Origin: Colocasia esculenta
Taxonomy: Eukaryota; Streptophyta; Magnoliopsida; Alismatales; Araceae
Length of the DNA stretch: 64,000 bases
Assembly (NCBI GenBank): GCA_014218235.1
Contig: CM024753.1
Span: forward strand, 7,130,001-7,194,000
Direction of reading: 5' to 3'
Part shown: one piece after another, positions 56,408 through 64,000 of the stretch
Layout: every line of letters starts with the position of its first letter
Position numbering within the stretch: position 1 is the first letter of the stretch
Program-made: the position numbers and the translations under genes
The notes under the pieces: model-generated
Told to the model about the DNA's origin: nothing
The model's input: only the letters and a program-made list of their open reading frames with translations
Database searches by the model: none

Positions 56408-59400
56408 ATGAGCGCCCCCACAGCTCCTGTGGAGCCCTTGAAGTGCAAGCCTAGCGACGAGGACCCAAGCGAGGCATGGAGCTCCATTGCTACGGAGGAG
56501 CAGCCCGGCGGCAGAAGGCCATCTGGGCAGGACGGGAAGAGAGAGGATGGAGGTGTGGAGGAGGAGCAAGGAATTTCTGGAATTTATGTACCCCGTCAGA
56601 AGTACATCCCCATCCCCAAGGGGGAACTCCTAGATGGCATCCTCTCTATATTCGAATCCAAGGAAGAAGCCGATCAGTTCCTTCTATTTGCCAAGTATGA
56701 ACTGCCGCCCTATCCCGAGCTGAAAATTATGAGGAAAATTTGTTTGATTTTGACATGCAACATCGAAGTACTAGTTTTTTTTTTATAGATACTGAAATCA
56801 TTGGATTCCTCTTGTTTGAATTGACGTACAATACAAAATATAAACCAGGGGCCATCATTTTTACCAGATAATCCACGGTTTTGTTTCTCATCAGCGATGG
56901 CTGCAAACCCAAGCCAGTGAGTTAGTTTCTTGACGGGGTATTTACAATTTAGGGCATTTTTTTCTTTGCTCAATCCTGCGGTGATTCCGCCCATATGGGT
57001 CCCCCCCCCCCCAAACCATGGGGAGGAAATTCTCTAGCTCTCTAGATCCAGCCACATGTGGAGAACACTCGGGCATAGAATCCCATGCATCCCCTCCACT
57101 AGCACAACTGCAGGAGGCGGGATTCGAACCACGCCCTCCCTTGTTCAAGGGAGGTGCTGGCACCAGGTTGTCCTTACTTGTCTTCGGAGTGGTTATAATT
57201 GAAAATTGAATTCAAAAAATATCACTACTTTCCTTCAATTCCGATAGTAGTTAATGTACAAACACATCTTCCAGACACTAGATAAACTTTATGGACAGAG
57301 GGAAAGAGAGAGTTTTGTAGAGCTATATGATCCTCTCATTAGCAACTCTTATCCAAAGACCAAACTGTGACAGTACCCTGCACTACTCTTGTAACGGTGG
57401 CATTTTTTATGTCTAATACATTTATGATCTTTTGCTTTACATATACTGGAAACATTGCTGATGTCCAACATTCATGGTTTAGAAAACTGGTTGGCTCAGA
57501 CGAACTGGTAAACCGGATCAGAACCGGCAAGGACTGGCTGGTTCAGCAAGTAAATGATAAAAAAATGTGGTTACATCATGCTGAACTAGCTTTAACAGGG
57601 CTAGACCAGCCCTTAACAAGTTTCAAAACCCTAAACTGGCTTAAAATTAGCACAACACCTGTTCTTTTAATATTTTATATACTTTTATATGCACCTACAT
57701 ACAGTGGCGGATCCTCAAACTTAATCCAGTGGGGTCACTTGAGTGTAGGGGGGTCACCTTAAAAGTCAGTGGGGTCACCTTACATAAGATTACATAAAAA
57801 TTTGACTTACATAAATAAAAAAAAAAGAACTCTTTAAGACCCTCTTCCAAGTCAGTGGGGTCACGTGACCCCACTGACTGTGAGGAGGGTCCGCCACTGC
57901 CTACATAAAAGTGGTGTACTACTGGAAACTGTCAACAAAAGGCCGAACTGAAACAGTCCTATAAAATGCATACGAAAGTCGCATGGCTGTATGTTTCATT
58001 ACTTGACATGTTCTGCAAACACCTATGCAACTGGAAGTTAGTTTCTTTTCCTATGTGCAATTTTCTCAGTTGATACCAAACTTTTCCCCATAATGATGTT
58101 TCATTTCTACAAGCTGCATGCAGTGGCCAGTGTCCTCAGTTTGTCATAATAGATTTTCCCCTTACGTGAACCAGCAATCGTAACTGATGCGAAGCAATGT
58201 CCTCAGTTGGTCATAACATATTTTCTCCTTATACGAAGCTCGCAGTTCCTAACTGACCTTAATGGAACCTATACATTTGAATGATTTTAAATTATCAACA
58301 TGATTAAAATGCAGATGCTTGGACTCAATTCTTCATGCTGAACACAAGGATGTACTTGAGCAGATGCGGATCTATTATACACTGATGCATACAGATGAAA
58401 GGAAGGTAAATACTATGCCTGAAGGAAGATCAAAAGAATTCATGAGCATTGGAAATAAGTTTTCTCACGATGGTTTACTTGACCTTTGTATGAAGGATAT
58501 AAATGGAGAGAGATCGGCAAAATTTGAAAATCTACATGGTTTCTATAATGAATTTGACCTGCAATCTCTGTTAGGTTCTTCGTTTGCGGGTGTCAGGGCA
58601 GACTCGAACAATGAATCCAGGTGTGTTTTCATAAATCCTTCTTGTTTGATTCTCAAGTTTATGGCTTATGGTTTTATGTAAACTTTTCAAAATGACTTAC
58701 AGTACAACTGCTAATGATACGATGAATAGGAATTCATGATCTTTTTGTTGATTCTCAAACTACTTGACACTTTGGAGCATGTGACTATCTTGTGTGGTAT
58801 TTTCTTAAAGTAGATGACATGAAAGTGATTATTTTCTTAGCACTAAGGCCAATACATCAGGTCAACCCACAATCATTGTTTGGGATACAATCTATAGTGA
58901 TGTAATATGATGATATATAAATTTGATATTTTGTAGTTTCTCTGTGGTTTTGTTTAATGAACATGATCCCTTTGATGATTCTATTTTATATTACTGATTT
59001 TTTTATGCTCTCTGTAGACACATTGCTACCTGTTTCCAGCATACCTTCATGAAGCTTTTACGAAATGCTCAATTTGAGGAGTTATCAGCTGAGGATTTAC
59101 TCTTGACGTATGCACTAAACACTGATTACCTATTAACTTTGCCCATATATGTTGACTGGAAAAAAGCTTCTGAATCTAATGCAGTAATATTCAGGTGACG
59201 TCTCTATCTTCTTTCTTCACTATTCATTTTAGCATTCAAAGTGCAGATAGATGAGGAGTTGCTGTTGACAGTTAAGCTTCATTATTATGTCTTTGTTATC
59301 CAGCTGAAGAGGATCAGTGAATTACATAAGCTCACTTTTTTATTGTAAGTAACCATGTCATGGTATTAAGTCACAGTATCAACAGCTGGGAATCTGTCAA

Positions 59401-60342
59401 TCAACTTTGGGCATAGGTCCATTCTTACTGTGAGAAAGAGAATGGGGATGCATGCTTGGACAGATTTGTCTGATTCTATGGAAGCTGACTTGGATCGGCT
59501 GAAGAATTGGACAGGTCTGTCAGGATAGGATTGGCTGATCTGGCTGATGCTTGAGAAGTATTAAACACAAAATTTTAAAAGTCCATAAAATAAAAAATAA
59601 AAAATCAGAAAAAAGTGTGGGTGGTGAAAGAAGAAGAGGAGGCGACGGTGGCTTGTGGGCGTGATGGAGGCAGTGAAGCTCATTGTGGGGGTTGTTGGGG
59701 TTGGGATTGGGGGGGGGTTGTTATATGACATTCGTACATTTTGATCAGAGAGTGTAGCTTATACCCAGTCTAGGTAGCATGGTGGTGTGATGTTGGATGC
59801 ATGAACCTTCTAAGTCATAGGGGGAACATGGATTAAGGTACCGGGATAGAACCAAAATGGAAGTGTTTAATAACATATGTTAGACAATTGTGGAAAATAT
59901 CTGTAATGAACCATAGAACAAAGATATGCAGCGTGAGTCAGGGTGGCACCGTAGGGAAAACAAGATTATGTGAATGTTTTAGTGCTTAACAAGTATAGTC
60001 TGATTAGTACATAAACTTCTATTACTGGCCTCAAAATATGAATATGTTTTGACTTAAGAATATGGTCTGTCTTTTCTATGTTAGGAATGTGGCAAAGTTT
60101 ACTATTTTCTTGGTACTTATTTGCATTTCCCTATTTAATCTTGTATATGTTATTCAGGCGTGGCTATGCTACTGAGAGACAAAAAGGTTTTCTTATAATA
60201 GAAAAGCTAGATTACCTACAGTCAAAACTTCTACAAGAGATCTTGTTCAACATTTCACAGCCATTGAAAAAGTTTGGCATTTGGATAAATGAGGTGACTT
60301 GATCATTTACATGTTTAGAGTTTTACATATTTCCTTTATATA

Positions 60343-60404
<62 letters not shown>

Positions 60405-63400
60405 TACAAAATTTGCGGCTCTTTTCCTTGTTGCTGCTCATTATGATGGTAAGGAAAATTTAACTTTCCTGTCTGTCTTCGGACAGCCATGTATTCTTCA
60501 TCGAGTTGAACATACTCTTTGCATTTCAATGTCATGCGATATCTGAATGTAGCATCCTTCCATGTAATTTTTATAGTTTCAATGAAAGTGGCTTCGAAGG
60601 TCTAATTCATCATTGATATGGAAGAGAAAGATTAAGAAACAGATTCGAATATCCTTTACACATTGAGAACACTAGCATTTCCTGATAAAGGTAGGAAATC
60701 GAAATTGACTGTGTTGCTGATATCCATGCCTGCAATCTTTTAAGGCAAGGTGTTGGCTTTTAGGATATTGCTTTGTCAATGTCATGACACTCAAATGTGA
60801 ATTTCCAGGCTTGATGCTCACCTTTCAAACCTTGAGCCTCACCTAACATGGCCCAAATATTTGAGACATTCAGCAGAGGTTGCCTGAAAGTTGTATTGCT
60901 CCACTAGGCTCAAACCCTCCCCAGATTGTATAGAGAAGGCTCACATTTTGGTTAATTTCGATGGCCAATAAAAGAAGGGTCATTACAGTTCAAATGATAG
61001 ATACTGGAGTGGGCCTGGGCTCCTTTAATAGGCATGATCCTCACACAACCAATATGATTCTAAAATCTGTCTTTCACTGTGGTCGACAAAGGCAGCCCCA
61101 GATCCTTGGCTTATCTTTATATCTGATGAGCTTAATGACTATTGGGCCTAACCCAAAGCCTTGAGCTTTAGAAACAAATTTTGCTGATTCTGGCCACAGA
61201 ATTTCATCTGCTACACCTTGTTTTGTGCAAGAATCAATTGTTATGTGACAAGAGATCAATTGAATATGAATGACAGTATGTACACAACATCAACAGGTAA
61301 AATTAGCATAGTGCTTTGGAAGATCATATACACGAATTAAAATATTTTCTAAGAGGTTCAAAATAAGGGCTAATAAATGTTTGAAAGTCATATTATGTGC
61401 ATGCTCATTGAAAACTCCAATGTACAAAATGATTGTCATGGTGGTAAAAAGTTAAACACTTCTTTACATGTAGTCTTTCCTGAAATTGAAGGGAAGTAAT
61501 GAGGAACCCATCAGAAAAAGTCATAGAAAATGCCCAACTGACAGCATATTCTTTCTGACTGTTGGTTCTCGCTGCAGCACTTCTTGCCCCGAATTTGTAC
61601 TTGGATTGAAGATCTTGAATGTCCATCTTTGCTGTGAAACGAGATAGGTGCTTAATTTTAGGTAACTTATGATGTCAGACATTTCTTCTGCAATCTGTTG
61701 TGTAGAAGACTTGAGTTCAGGTTTCTTTATGCCAGTCCCTTGTGATGTCAAACATATATAGATGTTAGCCTATGGTGCTAAAACACAGTCCAGGGACCAG
61801 CACCCATGCTACTTCAGTTGTCATGTAAGACCAAGATATTTCAACAACATGCAAGTACACAATGTTGGTCAGCAAAGAGTCTAACACAGAATTTAAGTTA
61901 AAATTTTGAAATTTGGTTGTTGAATCAATCTTATAGTGAATTTTGAGGTTTCATAGGTTTCTAAGTAGAGAAAATGTATGTCGATGACCTGTTGGCTGAT
62001 GCAGTCTTCTTCAGATATGCTTTATCCTTTCTTAACATCCTTTTTCTGTTCTTTTATTTGCTCCAGGCTTTGAGAAATTCTAGGCAGACAAATAAACTAG
62101 GGGCCTTGGTTGAGAGAGGTAAGTCTTGGATGAAAAAGCAGACATTTCCTCAGGCCATGAACTCTTTTATTGAGGGCACTTTTAGTGATCACTCAGAGGA
62201 TGCTAAGGCAGAGGCTAGTGAACTGCCAATCTGGCTTGCTGCACAGAGAGCAGCACCTCGTTATGAAGGGTTCTTGTCATCCATTGGACCTCGTGGAAGG
62301 CTTGTAAGGAAATTCCTCACATGGATTGGGTTTATTCCTTCCTTGCCAGAAGCATCAGTAGAGTTGGATGATGGTGGCAAAGAGTCTGAAAGCTATTTAA
62401 GGTTTGTTGAATTCAATCATTTATCTTGTTCAAATAACTATCCCTTCTTATAAAGTAGCTTGTCTATCCATCTGTCTTGCATGAAAAAACTTCTTAAAAA
62501 TGCTGTACTTGTTTTCTTGTCTGTTTCTATTTGAATCTGTGTGGAATGCCATAGACTTGTTTGCTTTTCTGGTGAAAGCATGAAAATGAACAAGTGTAAA
62601 TGTCGATTTATGAACTTTTGTGAGAGAACTGCATTCATTTATCCCCTTGTGTTGGCTGATAATTCATGTGTGAAGTAAATGAGGGCAAGTGCAATGATGA
62701 TCTTCCGATTGTTTTAATACTCTCTAGCTCACATATCTAGGAGGGAGACAAGAAGTCATGGAATCCTATTGTGCTTAGCACATTTTATGTTTTTTATCAA
62801 TATCTTCTAGGACAGATTGTCACAGATTGGCTGCTCTGGATTAAATTTCTGCCAATCATGCAGACTCCGTGCTACCTATCTGACTCTGAGGGTGATCTGC
62901 TGTGTGGCTGAACTGTAAGTGGGAGAATCCTGCCTTGATCTCTCCTAAACTTTTCCTTGGCTGGGATGTAAGCAGTGAGGTGGATGGAACCCCGAGGGCC
63001 TTCCCTGACTTCCCGCTCACTATTCAAGCTGCTTGTCACCCTATTGCACTCATTCTCTCATTCTTTCCTTTTCTGCCCTTTTCTCTGTCTCTCATTTATT
63101 TTCCTTTTTCTGTTCCTCCACCTCCTCTGTTTCTTCTCATTGCTTTCCCATGATCCCATCCCCTCCACTCTGATCAAGACTGCCTAGGGTGAGGGTGGTG
63201 GCCAAGCAGCCATGGGAGAGGAGAAGGGTGTTTCACTTGGGGCCTTGATGGTCTCTCCACTCACCAAAGATGCATCCTATTAACGCCTCCTTAACTTACC
63301 CCATTGTCGCCCATTTAACCAGTCCATTTGTTATTTTCTAGTATTTGAAATGTTGAATGGACAGAGCACAACAGAGTGCGATGTGCAAGGGCTGGGACTG

Positions 63401-64000
63401 AGTTAAAGCTACTTAAAGTTTCCTCTTGTTTTTCCTCTCTGAGTTGAATTGCAACTTTTATCACCTTCAAAAAGGAATTTTACAGGTGCATCAGATTTAC
63501 AATTCCTGGACTTTCTTCCGCCCACATTATACTTCCTGGCTCAATTTTCTCAAGGAATAACATAGCAGGATTAAATCCTAGAAATTTTTATTAAATCTGA
63601 TATCTTCTTCGATGCATTTGATTTCCTTTATCTAATAATATGTTGATCATACTAACAGCTGCTTAGCTTGTTCTCAGTTTTAACCTTGTCGAAAGTGTAG
63701 TCTTTTGGTTCTGTTGTTTTGAGGAGCAGAATCTCCTGGATGCAAACTCTTCACAGTGTGTTGTCTTGATTTTCCTTATTCTTCTTGGGTTTCTATTTAC
63801 TTATTTTTGTTACAAAAATTAAATTATTAGACTGTTGATGTTTTCTGATGAATGATTTCCTCCATATGAAAACATGGTTATCAGGCCAAACTTCTTGCCA
63901 AGAATAACTCTTACTGACATATGGAAACCTGCATCAAAGGAATCCTGTGGAAGTAATGTGTGGAAGATGTTTAGAACTGCTGCATCCATTCTTTTCTCAA
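56408..64000 (+). CDS. DUF3754-like plant protein, 3' end outside the window
   Basis: Exons seen: 56408-56694, 58315-58620, 59018-59194, 60158-60293, 62067-62401, and 63885 running past the window end; all junctions are GT-AG and in phase. Recognisable blocks are GIYVPRQKYIPIPKGELLDG, CLDSILHAEHKDVLEQMR, LNTDYLLTLPIYVDWKKAS, RGYATERQKGFLIIEKLDYL, LPIWLAAQRAAPRYEGFLS, GPRGRLVRKFLTWIGFIPS and PNFLPRITLTDIWKPASK. I recall these from a conserved plant family carrying DUF3754, with no known biochemical function. The usual C-terminal membrane segments would lie beyond 64000. The N-terminal 50 residues are poorly conserved and the start is uncertain. Intron 1 holds two small transposons. Confidence 0.68.
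56960..57180 (-). mobile_element. Probable tRNA-derived SINE-like element in intron 1
   Basis: The minus strand reads ACAACCTGGTGCCAGCACC, then a hairpin CTCCCTTGAACAAGGGAG, then B-box GTGGTTCGAATCCCG, a tRNA-like head. A C-homopolymer lies at 57001-57014. No target duplication found. Confidence 0.5.
57702..57899. mobile_element. hAT-type MITE in intron 1 of the DUF3754-like gene
   Basis: 198 bp with inverted ends CAGTGGCGGATCCT/AGGGTCCGCCACTG and a perfect 8-bp duplication CCTACATA (57694-57701, 57900-57907). Contains GTGGGGTCACC repeats and the palindrome AGTGGGGTCACGTGACCCCA. Confidence 0.93.
60337..60400. repeat. (AT)n microsatellite in intron 4
   Basis: About 60 bp of TA repeats, 43 bp after the exon 4 donor. 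Confidence 0.95.
60401..62066. other. Rest of intron 4 of the DUF3754-like gene
   Basis: No exon, ORF of note or transposon end recognised. Small ORFs at 60961 and 61405-61751 have no recognisable family. Confidence 0.45.
62402..63884. other. Intron 5 of the DUF3754-like gene
   Basis: Long intron with T- and CT-rich stretches (63040-63150). No other feature recognised. Confidence 0.5.

Overview
The window is nuclear DNA of a flowering plant: intron-rich genes, tRNA-derived SINEs, a Ty3/gypsy LTR retrotransposon, hAT-type MITEs and a Mutator-like element (MULE). The two small GC-rich single-exon genes on an AT-rich background suggest a monocot, but I cannot name the species. There is one assembly gap of 100 N (19896-19995).

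Layout. 1-9300: two LSU (RESPONSE TO LOW SULFUR) paralogues, both on the minus strand and about 7 kb apart. A ~155-bp AT-rich tandem array and a SINE lie between them. Both carry a near-perfect UPE-box (sulfur-starvation element) in the proximal promoter. 9406-18435: a 9.03-kb MULE with a perfect 9-bp target duplication and ~1-kb terminal inverted repeats. It carries a minus-strand transposase gene, a divergent plus-strand C48/Ulp1-type protease gene, a small ORF inside each terminal repeat, a 14-copy 121-bp array and dozens of TTACAG motifs. 18445-28689: repeat-rich intergenic DNA with a second SINE and an old solo gypsy LTR that holds a nested hAT element. 28695-38043: a fairly recent gypsy element on the minus strand with two ~2.25-kb LTRs, a perfect 5-bp target duplication and an initiator-Met primer-binding site. 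Its gag-pol is frameshifted.

39631-53360: a 20-exon plus-strand WD40 gene (MABP1/WDR62-like). A small MULE derivative lies in its promoter, a decayed RTE LINE in intron 9 and a hAT element in intron 19. 54633-55674: another hAT-type element. 56408-64000: a plus-strand gene resembling the plant DUF3754 family, cut off by the window end.

The most unusual part is the MULE. Its noncoding DNA is saturated with one short motif that changes orientation at the divergent promoter. The motif is kept in a 164-bp relative of the element in the WD40 promoter. The MULE itself inserted about 125 bp upstream of the UPE-box of the second LSU gene, so distal promoter sequence of that gene now lies 9 kb away.
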